Origin: Deltaproteobacteria bacterium
GTDB lineage: Bacteria > Desulfobacterota > GWC2-55-46 > JAJCZF01
Direction: 5' to 3'
Length of the DNA stretch: 37,435 nucleotides
Assembly: GCA_029262475.1 (NCBI GenBank)
Contig: JAJCZG010000062.1
Coordinates: forward strand, 1 to 37,435
The translations under genes and the position numbers were made by a program. The first letter of the stretch is position 1. Each line of letters starts with the position of its first letter. Below, piece after piece: positions 1 to 9,081 of this stretch. The notes under the pieces were generated by a model that made no database searches, was not told the DNA's origin, and saw nothing but the letters and a program-made list of their open reading frames with translations.

Positions 1-58
1 AAATCCCCCCGGCCTGTATGTAGATATATCCGCAAGGCAGCGGATACATTGAGTCTCC

Positions 59-135
<77 letters not shown>

Positions 136-190
136 AAATCAAGTAATATTATAACAAAAGAGGGCGCGCTAATAAAGCGTCAATTCACTA

Positions 191-201
191 CCCCCCCCCC
201 C
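191..201. repeat. C11 homopolymer between the two tRNA genes
   Basis: An uninterrupted run of eleven C residues lies in the spacer between the tRNA genes. It is not in a gene. Such tracts are prone to length variation and sequencing error; no function is evident. Confidence 0.6.
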
Positions 202-297
202 ACAACACCCCGGTAAGAACGAAAAAATCACCCGGATATCTAAATCCGAAGGCCCATTTGAAAGCCCGGTTTCTATAAAGATGGCCGGAAGGTTAAA

Positions 298-374
298 TGG
301 TCGGGGCGAGAGGATTCGAACCTCCGGCCCCCTGCTCCCAAAGCAGGTGCGCTACCAAGCTGCGCCACGCCCCG
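298..374 (-). tRNA. tRNA-Pro (anticodon UGG)
   Basis: The reverse strand gives a full cloverleaf. The acceptor stem is CGGGGCG/CGCCCCG, the anticodon stem is CCTGC/GCAGG with loop TTTGGGA (anticodon TGG), and the T loop is TTCGAAT. The discriminator is A and the encoded CCA is at 298-300. C at position 1 is usual for bacterial tRNA-Pro. It begins 77 bp downstream of the glyQ stop on the same strand. Confidence 0.95.
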
Positions 375-451
375 TATTGCCCATAAGGTAATAGGATCTT
401 ATACCATAGAGCGGATCTATAATCAATAAGAAACAGAGCTGGTAGAAACCG

Positions 452-1336
452 TCACTCCGCCTTGGCCCCTTCTTTTATGAGCGGAAAGCCGAGCTCCTCT
501 CTCACCTCAAGGTATTTCTCGGCACACCCCCTGGCAATTCCCCTTACTCTTGCGATATAGCTAGTCCTCTCGGCTACACTTATCGCGCCGCGAGCGTCGA
601 GGAGGTTAAAGGCATGGGAGCACTTGAGGCAAAAATCATAGGCCGGGAGCGCCAGATTCTTTTCAAGAAGTGTTTTTGCCTCGCCTTCGTACATATCGAA
701 GAGCTTGGTCAGCATATCGGTGTCGGCCTCCTCGAAGTTATACCTGGAGTACTCGACCTCGCCCCTGTGATGGACGTCGCCGTAGGTCACACCCTCGGCC
801 CACTTAAGATCGAATACCGACTCTACACCCTGGATATACATCGCGATACGCTCGAGACCGTATGTTATCTCCCCGGAGACCAGCGGCAGATCTATGCCGC
901 CTGCCTGCTGAAAGTATGTAAACTGAGTTATCTCCATACCGTCTAGCCAGACCTCCCAGCCGAGCCCCCAGGCCCCGAGCGTAGGAGACTCCCAGTCGTC
1001 CTCCACAAAACGTATGTCGTGGGCTAGCGGGTCGATGCCGAGCTTTTCAAGGCTCTCAAGGTAAAGCTCCTGTATGTCGCCTGGAGACGGTTTAAGTATT
1101 ACCTGAAACTGGTAGTAGTGCTGGAGCCTGTTGGGGTTCTCTCCGTAGCGGCCATCCGTCGGACGCCTCGACGGCTCTACGTAGGCCGCCTTCCACGGCT
1201 CCGGGCCGAGCGACCTCAAGAAAGTCGCCGGATGGAAGGTCCCCGCCCCCTTCTCCATATCGTAGGGCTGGTGAATAACGCAGCCCCTCTCCGCCCAGAA
1301 CCTCTGAAGCTCCAATATCAATTCCTGAAAATACAT
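452..1336 (-). CDS. glyQ: Glycine--tRNA ligase alpha subunit
   Basis: This is the alpha subunit of the bacterial heterotetrameric (alpha2beta2) glycyl-tRNA synthetase, the cytosolic enzyme charging tRNA-Gly; alpha holds the class II catalytic site. The 294-residue length is normal. Family signatures are [19 protein letters not shown] near residues 23-41, [19 protein letters not shown] around 54-72, and the conserved [11 protein letters not shown] segment near 154. The start is fixed by a strong GGAGGAG Shine-Dalgarno two bases before ATG. It follows recO by 122 bp on the same strand. The beta subunit gene glyS, which usually follows directly, is absent: the tRNA genes follow instead. Confidence 0.97.
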   Translation of the reverse strand: MYFQELILELQRFWAERGCVIHQPYDMEKGAGTFHPATFLRSLGPEPWKAAYVEPSRRPTDGRYGENPNRLQHYYQFQVILKPSPGDIQELYLESLEKLGIDPLAHDIRFVEDDWESPTLGAWGLGWEVWLDGMEITQFTYFQQAGGIDLPLVSGEITYGLERIAMYIQGVESVFDLKWAEGVTYGDVHHRGEVEYSRYNFEEADTDMLTKLFDMYEGEAKTLLEKNLALPAYDFCLKCSHAFNLLDARGAISVAERTSYIARVRGIARGCAEKYLEVREELGFPLIKEGAKAE

Positions 1337-1458
1337 ATCTCCTCCGAAAAATATTAATATCTATAGAATTTACAATATACATCAAATAACGGCCCGTGCC
1401 AACCGGCTGGCGTCGTCTTAAATTAACAGCTGATCCTTGTGCGGCATGGAGCGAATCT

Positions 1459-2268
1459 TTATACGGCGCTGAAGTAAGCAAGCTCAGAATTATTAAGGCT
1501 CCTCAAAAATCTTTGAGAGTTAAACTCCCTGCCCGTAAGATAACCGATAAAGGCGTGAAGCGCCCTCTCCGACTCGCCCAGGATTAAGCTACCCGGGTTA
1601 AGACGCGTAAGTTTATTCATATCAAAGCTCGCCGCGTTACTAAGGAACCTGGCCGTACCCATGGATAACGGCACGAGCCCGCCTCCGGCGCCGTACCCTG
1701 AAGAGGCGGCGCACTCTCTACAGACTAGCCCTCCCCTCGAGGGGCTAAAGAATAGAGCGAGCGAGCCGAGTTCCTGAACCCCCGTGACGCAGCTCACGCA
1801 GCCCACAATATGAGGCATGAAGCCGAGCATCTCAAGTAACCTTATCTCAAAACACCTCGTAAGGGTCGATGAATCCGCCCCCCCGGCAAGGAGACCAAGA
1901 GAACCCGTCAAGAGCTTAAAGACCCTCCTGCCGACCTGACCTTCTTTTGTCGTCTCGTTTACCAGTTCTAAGAAGAAGCTCGCGTGCGCAAGCGTCGTAA
2001 GGTCGCTCTTTATCGACTGGAAGGAATCTACAAGGCTTGAATTCTCAAGGCGCACCAGCTCCGAGCGTCCGTTTGCAAAAAAATCGAGTTTGATGAAGGT
2101 CCCGTGGTCGAGCGTGCCTACAAAACGGCGCTTGCTCCTTCTCCCGCCCTTTGCAATCCCCTTTATCTTCCCGTAGTCGCGGGTATAGAGTGCGAGTATA
2201 GCGTCACTCTCTCCGTAGTCGTATGAGTTAAGTACTACTGCATCGGTCTTGTAGCTGCCGCGCCTCAC
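1459..2268 (-). CDS. recO: DNA repair protein RecO
   Basis: RecO loads RecA onto SSB-coated single-stranded DNA with RecR in the RecFOR pathway and anneals complementary strands. The 269-residue length fits. An N-terminal OB-fold (about 1-80, containing the family-typical YGESDAIL and GRRSKRR segments) precedes a helical domain with a Cys pair CVSC and a second pair CREC, consistent with the zinc site found in many RecO proteins. The start is GTG, overlapping the mgtE TGA stop in GTGA, so translation is probably coupled to mgtE. The recO-glyQ order is common in this branch of bacteria. Confidence 0.93.
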   Translation of the reverse strand: MRRGSYKTDAVVLNSYDYGESDAILALYTRDYGKIKGIAKGGRRSKRRFVGTLDHGTFIKLDFFANGRSELVRLENSSLVDSFQSIKSDLTTLAHASFFLELVNETTKEGQVGRRVFKLLTGSLGLLAGGADSSTLTRCFEIRLLEMLGFMPHIVGCVSCVTGVQELGSLALFFSPSRGGLVCRECAASSGYGAGGGLVPLSMGTARFLSNAASFDMNKLTRLNPGSLILGESERALHAFIGYLTGREFNSQRFLRSLNNSELAYFSAV

Positions 2269-3623
2269 AGCCAGCCCGCCTTAATAAAGACCGCTGCAAG
2301 ACCAAGGAAGGTAAAAAACCCTCCTATATCTGTAAAGGCGGTAACGAAAATGCTCGAAGAAAGCGCCGGGTCTAAATTTAATCGTCTAAGTATCAGCGGC
2401 ACCGTCGCCCCGCCTAACCCGGCAATAAACAGGTTAGCCGTCATGGCGAGGAATATCAGGACGCCGAGCATCACATCCGAACCGAGTATATAGGCGATAA
2501 GACCCGCGACCGCGCCGATGAGGAGACCGTTTGCGAGCCCTACCAAGGTCTCTTTAAAGATGATCTTTCTAGCGTTTCTGAGCCCTACGTCGCCGAGCGC
2601 TAGCCCCCTTATGACAACGGTAATAGTCTGCGTGGCTGCGTTTCCTCCGAGGCCGGCGACTATGGGCATAAGGACTGCAAGGACGACTAACGTCTCTATA
2701 GTGCCCTCGAATATTTTAACCACGCTCGCTGCACAGAAGGCGGTAACGAGATTAAGGAGCAACCACGGGGCGCGCATCTTAAAGGCACGGAAGGGAGGGT
2801 CGAGAGGCTTCTCTCCGACATTAAGGCTCGCCATCCTGTAGAAATCCTCAAAAATCTCCTCCTCGATAACGTCTACCACATCGTCTACGGTAATACGCCC
2901 AAGGAGCTTATTGTTGTGGTCCACGACCGGCATTGTAAAGAGCTCGTAACGCTGGAAGAGTTTAGCGACCTCCTCCTGATCGAGATCGGTAACTGCCATG
3001 ATGGGCTCCGTGTCTGTTACGGTCATTATCTTCTCGGTCCAGCGTGCGAGTATGAGCTTATCGAGCGGGGCGACCCCCACAAGCTCTCCTGATGAATTAA
3101 CGACGAATACATTTGAAATATTCTCTACATGGCTGGCATTTCGCCTTACCTCTTCGATGGCCTCGTCAACGGTGGCGTTCTCGTTGACGCTTATAAGCTC
3201 GGTCTGCATCTTTCCGCCGGCGGTATCCTCGGGGTAACTTAAGAGCTTCTGAAGCTCAATGGACTCTTCGTCGTCGAGGCTGTCTAGTACCTTCCGGGCA
3301 TCATCAGCCGGGAGTTCGCTTATTATATCTGCGGCGTCGTCGGTCTCCATCTCGTCAACGACCTCGACGAGCTCGTTAGATGAGATAACGGCGATAAGTC
3401 GTTCACGAAGGTGCTCGTCTACTTCAAGGAATACCTCGCTCGCAACATCGGGCGTAAGGAGGCGGAAGAGGAAGAGCATATCTTCCTCACTTACGGCATT
3501 GAATATCGCAGCTATATCGGTTGGATGAAGCCCCTTAAAGAGGAGCTTTATCGCTCTGGAGTCGCGCCCCTCAAGAGGGGTTCTAATCAACTCAAGATAA
3601 TTATTCTCTTTTTCACTTAACAT
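2265..3623 (-). CDS. mgtE: Magnesium transporter MgtE
   Basis: MgtE is a homodimeric, Mg2+-gated Mg2+ channel of the inner membrane. At 452 residues the domain order is complete. An acidic N-terminal superhelical domain (about 1-130) is followed by two CBS domains (about 135-255) and a five-helix membrane domain (about 285-450). The membrane domain has the family-typical PIVAGLGGNAATQT and GLGGATVPLIL segments. The many Asp/Glu residues in the N and CBS domains match the cytosolic Mg2+-sensing sites. The start is ATG inside a 14-bp palindrome, with only a weak upstream GGTG. It overlaps recO by 4 bp downstream. No M-box riboswitch is apparent upstream. Confidence 0.96.
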   Translation of the reverse strand: MLSEKENNYLELIRTPLEGRDSRAIKLLFKGLHPTDIAAIFNAVSEEDMLFLFRLLTPDVASEVFLEVDEHLRERLIAVISSNELVEVVDEMETDDAADIISELPADDARKVLDSLDDEESIELQKLLSYPEDTAGGKMQTELISVNENATVDEAIEEVRRNASHVENISNVFVVNSSGELVGVAPLDKLILARWTEKIMTVTDTEPIMAVTDLDQEEVAKLFQRYELFTMPVVDHNNKLLGRITVDDVVDVIEEEIFEDFYRMASLNVGEKPLDPPFRAFKMRAPWLLLNLVTAFCAASVVKIFEGTIETLVVLAVLMPIVAGLGGNAATQTITVVIRGLALGDVGLRNARKIIFKETLVGLANGLLIGAVAGLIAYILGSDVMLGVLIFLAMTANLFIAGLGGATVPLILRRLNLDPALSSSIFVTAFTDIGGFFTFLGLAAVFIKAGWL

Positions 3624-3634
3624 GGTGCACCATG
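3621..3634. repeat. 14-bp perfect palindrome over the mgtE start codon
   Basis: CATGGTGCACCATG is its own reverse complement and includes the mgtE ATG (3621-3623 on the minus strand). In RNA it could hide the start codon, or in DNA it could be a dimeric-protein site; neither is shown. Confidence 0.6.
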
Positions 3635-3966
3635 AACGTCGAACGCACTTTAAAAGCCATTGTAGCAGCCGTTACGGCCATCTAAACGAAAAATGCCTAT
3701 CTTATTAAAATTAGCATAGAAGAAAAAGATAAGCCAATGATTTCAGGAAGGGTTAGGAAATTTTAGAAGCTCCGATCCCTACTCCTCCTGCTCTACCGTC
3801 GTTCCATAGGGGCTCCCTTAGCCGCCGTCTCCGCAGATTCAAGTTTAGCCCCGAGAGGCCGATATAATGGCTTGATCAATGACGCGGCGAAGGAGTATCA
3901 CCTTACCTAGAGAGACAGTATATTCTACATGGATGCGGTTAACCGGAGCAAAAAAAGGATGAAGTC
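3635..3966. other. Divergent intergenic region mgtE / cupredoxin
   Basis: There is no gene here. For mgtE (minus) an extended -10 TGCTACAAT lies near 3668-3676, without a good -35. For the plus-strand cupredoxin gene a perfect TATAAT lies at 3863-3868, again with a poor -35 (CAAGTT at 3840). A Shine-Dalgarno AAAAGGAT precedes the cupredoxin ATG. No ORF, tRNA or riboswitch is recognisable in the rest. Confidence 0.45.
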
Positions 3967-4410
3967 ATGAAAAAGGTTTTTATAACTATCTTACTCTTCT
4001 TACTCGTATCCGTGACCCCGGGCTTCGGGGAAGACTCTCACTCGGAGGAAGAACCGATCAATGTACTCCTGACACTCGATGAATACAGATTCTTACCCGA
4101 AGAGCTTGAATTCGAGTCGGGCAAGCTCTACAGGTTGACTATATATAATGAGGGAAAGATGACGCATGAGCTTGACGCGCCGGATCTATCAGCCCATGTC
4201 TTTACAAAAAAGATAGTCGTCTTGGACGACTCCGGCAATATGATCGCTGAAATCAAGGGGAAGCCCAGAGAGGTTGAGCTTGCACCCGGCAAAAGCCTGG
4301 AGTGGTGGTTCGTACCCTTCGTCGGTGACACGGAGGAAGGGGAGATGGTCTGCGATATTCCCGGGCACAGGGCATTCGGCATGAAGGGGAGGGTTTTAAT
4401 CAAACGGTAG
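3967..4410 (+). CDS. Periplasmic cupredoxin-like blue copper protein
   Basis: This is a 147-residue secreted protein with a Sec signal peptide (residues 1 to about 21; KK, then a hydrophobic stretch ending near GFG). The rest is a single cupredoxin fold. Candidate type-1 copper ligands are present: His in MTHEL (about 60) and the C-terminal CDIPGHRAFGM segment, giving Cys, His and Met in the usual spacing. It is probably a periplasmic electron carrier or copper-binding protein. It is monocistronic, with ATG preceded by AAAAGGATGAAGTC. A partner oxidase is not in the window, so its redox partner is unknown. Confidence 0.85.
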   Translation: MKKVFITILLFLLVSVTPGFGEDSHSEEEPINVLLTLDEYRFLPEELEFESGKLYRLTIYNEGKMTHELDAPDLSAHVFTKKIVVLDDSGNMIAEIKGKPREVELAPGKSLEWWFVPFVGDTEEGEMVCDIPGHRAFGMKGRVLIKR

Positions 4411-4518
4411 GAAGCGGTATCCGGCCCGTAAAGTAATGAACGACCTTCACAACCTCCACCACACTACTCTAGCTAGCCCTTAAGTAGCGGCCTGCAACTC
4501 GCATCTTTAAAGTCAACA

Positions 4519-4539
4519 GGGGGGCATATCCAGCCCCCC
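4519..4539. terminator. Hairpin between convergent cupredoxin and usp genes
   Basis: A 7-bp GC-only stem GGGGGGC/GCCCCCC with loop ATATCCA lies between two genes that converge here. Neither strand shows a proper T tract directly after it, so intrinsic termination is only possible. Confidence 0.4.
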
Positions 4540-4567
4540 ATCCGAGCATTACCCTATTCTTATCTTT

Positions 4568-5404
4568 TCACCTTTCGATGAAGAACGGAATCTCCAAATT
4601 TCTCATTACATACTCCGTAGTGCTACCGAGCACCATGGAGACTACCTTGGAGTGACGCGAAGAGCCGATAAAGACCATGTCAAAACCGTTATCCTTCACG
4701 TACTCGACTATGTGGTCGTGCGGGTCGCCCTCGATAGAGGCGTATTCTATCTTGGCGTCGTAAGGCTCCATGTACTCGGCGGCGGCACTTAAGGCTTCCT
4801 CCCTCTCCCCACCTTTAGAGACAGCCAGGACCGTAATCGGCATCCCGAATGCCACGGCAAACTCTGCTGCCGAATGTAGCGCCTTGCTTGAGTTCTCACT
4901 CCCGTCGAAGGCCAGAAGTGGTTTCTTCGGAGGCACGGTAAACCCCTCCGGAATAACGAGGACAGGTCTCTGTGAACTCCTTATGACCGCCTCAGTTACC
5001 GAGCCCATAAGGCCGTAATCAAACTCTGCATTCATGCCACGCCTACCCATTACAACAATATCGGTGAGCTTCGCCTTCTCGCATATCTCACTTGAGACGA
5101 CACCGCTTGCGATAACCCTGTGCGACTCTACTCCCTCCTCTTTAAGCCTCTCCTCGAATGCGTCGAGTATGGCGGCGCCCCTCTCCTCAAGAAAACTCCT
5201 TAACTTGGAGGAATAGTCCATGAAAGGCTCAAAGCCTAAAGCCCCGGAGAGGTCGTGAAAGAAAGACCCGTCAAGAGAAACGCTATCTATGACGTTAAGC
5301 CCTGTTACGGAAGCTCCAAGACGTTTTGCAATCCATATTGCGGCCTCACCGGCGCTTACGGAGTAATCTGAACCGTCGCACGGCACCAGAATATTTTTAA
5401 TCAA
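4568..5404 (-). CDS. Tandem UspA-domain universal stress protein
   Basis: This 278-residue cytosolic protein has two Usp domains in tandem (about 1-150 and 155-278). Domain 1 begins ILVPCDGSDYS and carries the ATP-binding-type motif GRRG...GSVTE near 120-135. Domain 2 begins LLAFDGSENS and ends with GSSR...LGSTTE. The nucleotide-binding motif is thus kept in both halves, with Arg for the second Gly in domain 2. The start is TTG, placed by AAAGGAGAG nine bases upstream. A perfect TATAAT lies on its strand at 5437-5442. It follows the Clp gene on the same strand, consistent with a stress-response neighbourhood. Confidence 0.9.
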   Translation of the reverse strand: MIKNILVPCDGSDYSVSAGEAAIWIAKRLGASVTGLNVIDSVSLDGSFFHDLSGALGFEPFMDYSSKLRSFLEERGAAILDAFEERLKEEGVESHRVIASGVVSSEICEKAKLTDIVVMGRRGMNAEFDYGLMGSVTEAVIRSSQRPVLVIPEGFTVPPKKPLLAFDGSENSSKALHSAAEFAVAFGMPITVLAVSKGGEREEALSAAAEYMEPYDAKIEYASIEGDPHDHIVEYVKDNGFDMVFIGSSRHSKVVSMVLGSTTEYVMRNLEIPFFIER

Positions 5405-5511
5405 ATCTCTCTCCTTTCGATATATTGAAACATATGATTATAAGTAAACACGTAAAATCACTCAGGCGTCAATTCCTTTGACCCTCAGGATAAAAAAAGT
5501 CTTCTCCTCGA

Positions 5512-7788
5512 CTATACCAGGGCCGGAGCAAACGAGACGCTTGTGATATGAATCTCACCACTAACGACCTCCACGGTGAAGTCGTCTCCATCTTTCCACT
5601 TAAGTGTCACGGGGATCTTCAAGAGGTCGTCTATCTTACGTTTGAGGAAACGAGCCCCGTACTTACTGCTAAAACCGTGTTCCACAAGCGTCTCCAGGGC
5701 CTCCGGGGTAACGGTAAGGGCTTTGCCGTGAGCCTCCATATCCGCCCTAATCCTCTCTATATACATAACGGCAATCTCAGCGACCTCCTCCCTCGTAAGG
5801 GGAGAAAATACTACGACATCGTCAATCCTGTTTATAAACTCCGGGCTAAAACTCCTCTCGACCTCTTTTATTACATTCGCCTTCAGGCCGCTTACGTCAG
5901 CGTCCTCACCCATGTAGCCCAGGGGTTTTAAGTAACGCTTGAACTCGTCCGCGCCGAGGTTGCTCGTCATGATTATGATCGCGTCGCTAAAATAGACCTT
6001 CTTCCCCCTGCCGTCCGTTAACCACCCCTCGTCGAATACCTGGAGGAAGAGGTTTAGGACGCTCGGGTGCGCCTTCTCCATCTCGTCTAAGAGAATCACG
6101 GAGTAGGGTTCGTCCTTTACCATGTTGGTGAGTATCCCGCCGCGCTCCGAGCCCACTATGCCGCGCGGCATGCCGATGAGCTTATCGATCGCGATGGTTG
6201 AGTCCTTGTACTCGCTCATATCAACTCGTATCATCTTCTTATCGTCGCCGAAGAGGAAACGGCTCGTGGCCTTCGCAAGCTCCGTCTTACCGACCCCTGT
6301 CGGGCCGAGAAAGAGAAGCACGCCGTCGGGGCGAGCAAAATTCTCCTTTAGCGGCCCCTTATTTAGACGAAGCCTCCTCGCTAGCGCCTCTATCGCCTCC
6401 ATTTGTCCAACAACCTGAGTAGAGAGGACCTCCTCAATATTAGAGAAGCGTTCGACGGTATCTCTAAAGACCATGTCTCTGGGAATCTTTGTCTCCTGGC
6501 TTATCACTTCGATTACGTCGCCTGAGGAGACAGCCTCGTCTGACCCCCTGACCTCCACCTTTACCGATGCGGTATCGAGCCAGCCTATCGCCTTATCCGG
6601 GAGTTTCAGGCTCCTCATATATCTCTCGCTCATATCCATAGCCGTCTCTACTGCCTCGTCGCTGATAGAGACGGAGTAGTTCTTCTCAAGCCTCGGGCGT
6701 ATGCCGTATATTATATGCCTCGTCTCCTCGATGGAGGGCTCCTTTATATGGACGCACCGAAAACGCCTGGCCAGGGCCTCGTCCTCGGCTATATACTCCT
6801 TGTATTCGGTAAGGGTGGTAGCACCAATTATCTGGAACTCGCCCCTCGTAAGAGTGGATTTAAGAATATTGGCCGCGTCGGAGGAGACCCCCATCGCACT
6901 CCCGGCACCTATTATGGTATGTGCCTCGTCGATGAAGAGTATAAAATTCTTCTTCTCCTTCACCTCTTTTATTATCTTCTCGACCCTGTCCTCGAACATC
7001 CCCCTAAAGATTGTTCCGGCTACGAGAGAGTTCATCTGGAGGTTAAGGATCTGCTTATCTCGAAGCCTCTCGGGGACCTTCTCCGGGTTCATTTCGATAA
7101 GGCGCGCCAGCCCCTCGGCCACGGCGGTCTTCCCGACACCCGGCTCGCCAACGAGCATCACCGAGTTGGAGCGGTCGATATGAAGGAGTATCTCCATCAC
7201 CTGCCGAAGCTCCCCGTCGCGTCCTATAAGGTGCGGGAGCTTATCGAATCTCGCTAGCTTATTTAAGTTAACGGCGAAATGCTTGAGGTTAGGCGGAAGG
7301 TCGTACTTCTTCTTTATCTCTTCGTGGCGTTCGGCCTTACTGCGGATCTTTATGGCTATGCGCCTTGAAACGTGGTCGGGGTCGAGGCCGAAGCTCCTGA
7401 AGATCCTCGGCGGGAGGCTGTGGTTCTCCTGAAAGATAGCCATCAGGATATCGGTCGGCTCGATCTCTTCTCTCTCCCACCTCTGGGCCTCTTCCCACGC
7501 GAGACGGAAAATATTCTTCGTAGCCGGGGGGACCTTCAGGCCAACGCCTATGTACTGACGCGTAACATTTAGATGTTCGTTAAGGAAGTTAAGTACCTGG
7601 TAGGTGTCAAGGGTAAGGTCTTCCATTACTTCAAGGAAGAACTCCTCTTCAACCTTTGCGTAGGCAAGGAATATGTGTTCGACGCCAAGGTAGAAGTGTT
7701 GGCGTTTTCTACTCTCTTCAAGGGCCTCTTCAAGGATCTTAATAGACCCCGGAGAGAGCCTCTTTCTAAGCTCTTCAAGTTCCATCAT
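5512..7788 (-). CDS. ClpA/ClpC-type AAA+ ATPase (Hsp100 class I)
   Basis: This two-ring AAA+ unfoldase has 758 residues. It has an N-terminal double Clp-N repeat (about 1-150). D1 has Walker A GEPGVGKT (214-221) and Walker B FIDEAH (285-290). D2 has Walker A GPTGVGKT (495-502), Walker B LLDEMEKAH (566-574) and sensor-2 GAR near the C-terminus. No ClpC/ClpB coiled-coil M domain lies between D1 and D2, so the layout is ClpA-like. Two deviations stand out. The D2 pore loop reads GIVG where GYVG is the rule, and the ClpP-docking tripeptide position reads LGY (623-625) rather than the usual IGF, LGF or IGL. No clpS or clpP is nearby. ATG follows GAGGTGCTCCC. Confidence 0.92.
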   Translation of the reverse strand: MMELEELRKRLSPGSIKILEEALEESRKRQHFYLGVEHIFLAYAKVEEEFFLEVMEDLTLDTYQVLNFLNEHLNVTRQYIGVGLKVPPATKNIFRLAWEEAQRWEREEIEPTDILMAIFQENHSLPPRIFRSFGLDPDHVSRRIAIKIRSKAERHEEIKKKYDLPPNLKHFAVNLNKLARFDKLPHLIGRDGELRQVMEILLHIDRSNSVMLVGEPGVGKTAVAEGLARLIEMNPEKVPERLRDKQILNLQMNSLVAGTIFRGMFEDRVEKIIKEVKEKKNFILFIDEAHTIIGAGSAMGVSSDAANILKSTLTRGEFQIIGATTLTEYKEYIAEDEALARRFRCVHIKEPSIEETRHIIYGIRPRLEKNYSVSISDEAVETAMDMSERYMRSLKLPDKAIGWLDTASVKVEVRGSDEAVSSGDVIEVISQETKIPRDMVFRDTVERFSNIEEVLSTQVVGQMEAIEALARRLRLNKGPLKENFARPDGVLLFLGPTGVGKTELAKATSRFLFGDDKKMIRVDMSEYKDSTIAIDKLIGMPRGIVGSERGGILTNMVKDEPYSVILLDEMEKAHPSVLNLFLQVFDEGWLTDGRGKKVYFSDAIIIMTSNLGADEFKRYLKPLGYMGEDADVSGLKANVIKEVERSFSPEFINRIDDVVVFSPLTREEVAEIAVMYIERIRADMEAHGKALTVTPEALETLVEHGFSSKYGARFLKRKIDDLLKIPVTLKWKDGDDFTVEVVSGEIHITSVSFAPALV

Positions 7789-7934
7789 GGGAGCACCTCA
7801 AAAAGCAAAACCTAAAATTACCGTATCCGATAAAAGAGCTCTACCGTAACAATACGATAAGAGATTATGCCAGATATCACGGTAAGTGGGGCACGGGTCT
7901 ATCAACCCCGTACTGACTTATTCTACCATACCCA

Positions 7935-8867
7935 CTACCATAATCCCAGCCTTGGATCACTTGGATTTATTTCATCGAACTCGCTGATGAGCTCCATGCT
8001 CTTATCGTCAAGCTCTCTTGGAAGGTTTATCTGTATATTTAGATACATTGCTCCACGGCCTGCGGCGGAGAGGTGTTTGACTCCCTTTCCCTTCAGCCTG
8101 AGCTTGCTGCCGCCCTGTGAGCCAGGAGGTACCTTGAAAGTCGTAAAGCCGTCTATCGTCGGCACCTTTATATTCGTCCCGAGTACCGCTTCCTTCAAGG
8201 TAATGGGGACGTCGAGGTGGATGTCGTCTTCAACCCTTTTGAAGTATGGATGCTTTTGCACCTTTGTGATGATATGGAGACTACCCGGGGGGCCACCGGC
8301 GACCCCTGCCCCGCCCTTTCCGGCGAGCTTTATCCTGGAACCGTTGGTAACGCCGGGCGGGACCTTGACCTTTATCTTCTCAGTCGATCCGCCGCCGCGC
8401 CTTACGGAGACATTCACATCAGCGCCGTTTACGGCATGCATGAAGTCGAGGCTAAGCGTATACTCCATATCAGAGCCGCGCTGGGGCATCTGTGTCCCGC
8501 GTCCCTGGTCGAAGAAACCGGAGAAGAGGTCGTCGAGCCCCCCGCCGCCGCCGCCAAAAGGCCCTCTCTGACCGCCGTGTCCGCCAAAAGGCCCTCCCTG
8601 ACCGCCGTGTCCTCCGAATGGCCCGCCCGGACCGTCGCCGCCGAAGGGCATCCTCCCAGCCATATCGTACTGTCTGCGTTTATCCGGGTCGGAGAGGACG
8701 CTGTGGGCTTCGTTCATCTCCTTGAAGAGCGTTTCCTTCTCGTTGTCATCAGGGTGAAGGTCGGGATGGTATTTTCTCGCGAGCTTACGGAAAGCCTTCT
8801 TTATCTCCTCGGTAGTCGCATCCTTCGGCACACCGAGTATTTCATAATAATCTTTCTTTTTGCTCAT
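7935..8867 (-). CDS. DnaJ C-terminal domain co-chaperone (CbpA type, no zinc finger)
   Basis: This 310-residue class II J-protein stimulates DnaK ATPase activity and delivers substrates. The J domain (about 5-70) has the essential HPD at 34-36. A Gly/Phe-rich linker (about 72-112) contains tandem repeats of the GGHGGQ-GPF type. The two beta-barrel C-terminal domains (about 130-310) contain the VPPG and [16 protein letters not shown] segments. There are no CxxCxGxG repeats, which separates it from canonical DnaJ. It sits downstream of dnaK on the same strand, but a terminator separates them. The Shine-Dalgarno is weak (AAAG). Confidence 0.93.
   Translation of the reverse strand: MSKKKDYYEILGVPKDATTEEIKKAFRKLARKYHPDLHPDDNEKETLFKEMNEAHSVLSDPDKRRQYDMAGRMPFGGDGPGGPFGGHGGQGGPFGGHGGQRGPFGGGGGGLDDLFSGFFDQGRGTQMPQRGSDMEYTLSLDFMHAVNGADVNVSVRRGGGSTEKIKVKVPPGVTNGSRIKLAGKGGAGVAGGPPGSLHIITKVQKHPYFKRVEDDIHLDVPITLKEAVLGTNIKVPTIDGFTTFKVPPGSQGGSKLRLKGKGVKHLSAAGRGAMYLNIQINLPRELDDKSMELISEFDEINPSDPRLGLW
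8551..8640. repeat. 30-bp tandem repeats in the J-protein Gly/Phe linker
   Basis: Two nearly identical 30-bp units (8551-8580 and 8581-8610, one base different) and a degenerate third (8611-8640) encode repeated Gly-rich decapeptides in frame. The linker can therefore change length by 10 residues per unit without frameshift. Confidence 0.85.
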
Positions 8868-8959
8868 CTTTAAAATAACCCCGGTTTATTCCAACCCCCT
8901 CTTACTCCGTTACACTAAAGAGAGAAGAGCGGGTCGGGTTTAAAGATAGATTCTACAAT

Positions 8960-9018
8960 AAAAGAGGGGCCTCTTCAAAAGAATTGTCGGCAAGGACAAA
9001 AATATCAAAGAGGCCCCT
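8960..9018 (-). terminator. Terminator downstream of dnaK
   Basis: The arms AAGAGGCCCC (9008-9017) and GGGGCCTCTT (8966-8975) pair as a perfect 10-bp stem with a loop of about 32 nt. On the minus strand the stem is followed by CTTTTATTG. It lies 64 bp beyond the dnaK stop and before the J-protein gene. Confidence 0.65.
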
Positions 9019-9081
9019 TAGATGGCTGCGCACAGGGGGGTGTACGCCGGCTCATGGTTTTAAAGTAAATTACCTTTGTTA

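Noticed and set aside
3635-3966. M-box riboswitch upstream of mgtE
   Set aside because: The likely promoter is only about 45 nt from the start codon, leaving no room, and no M-box motifs are visible.
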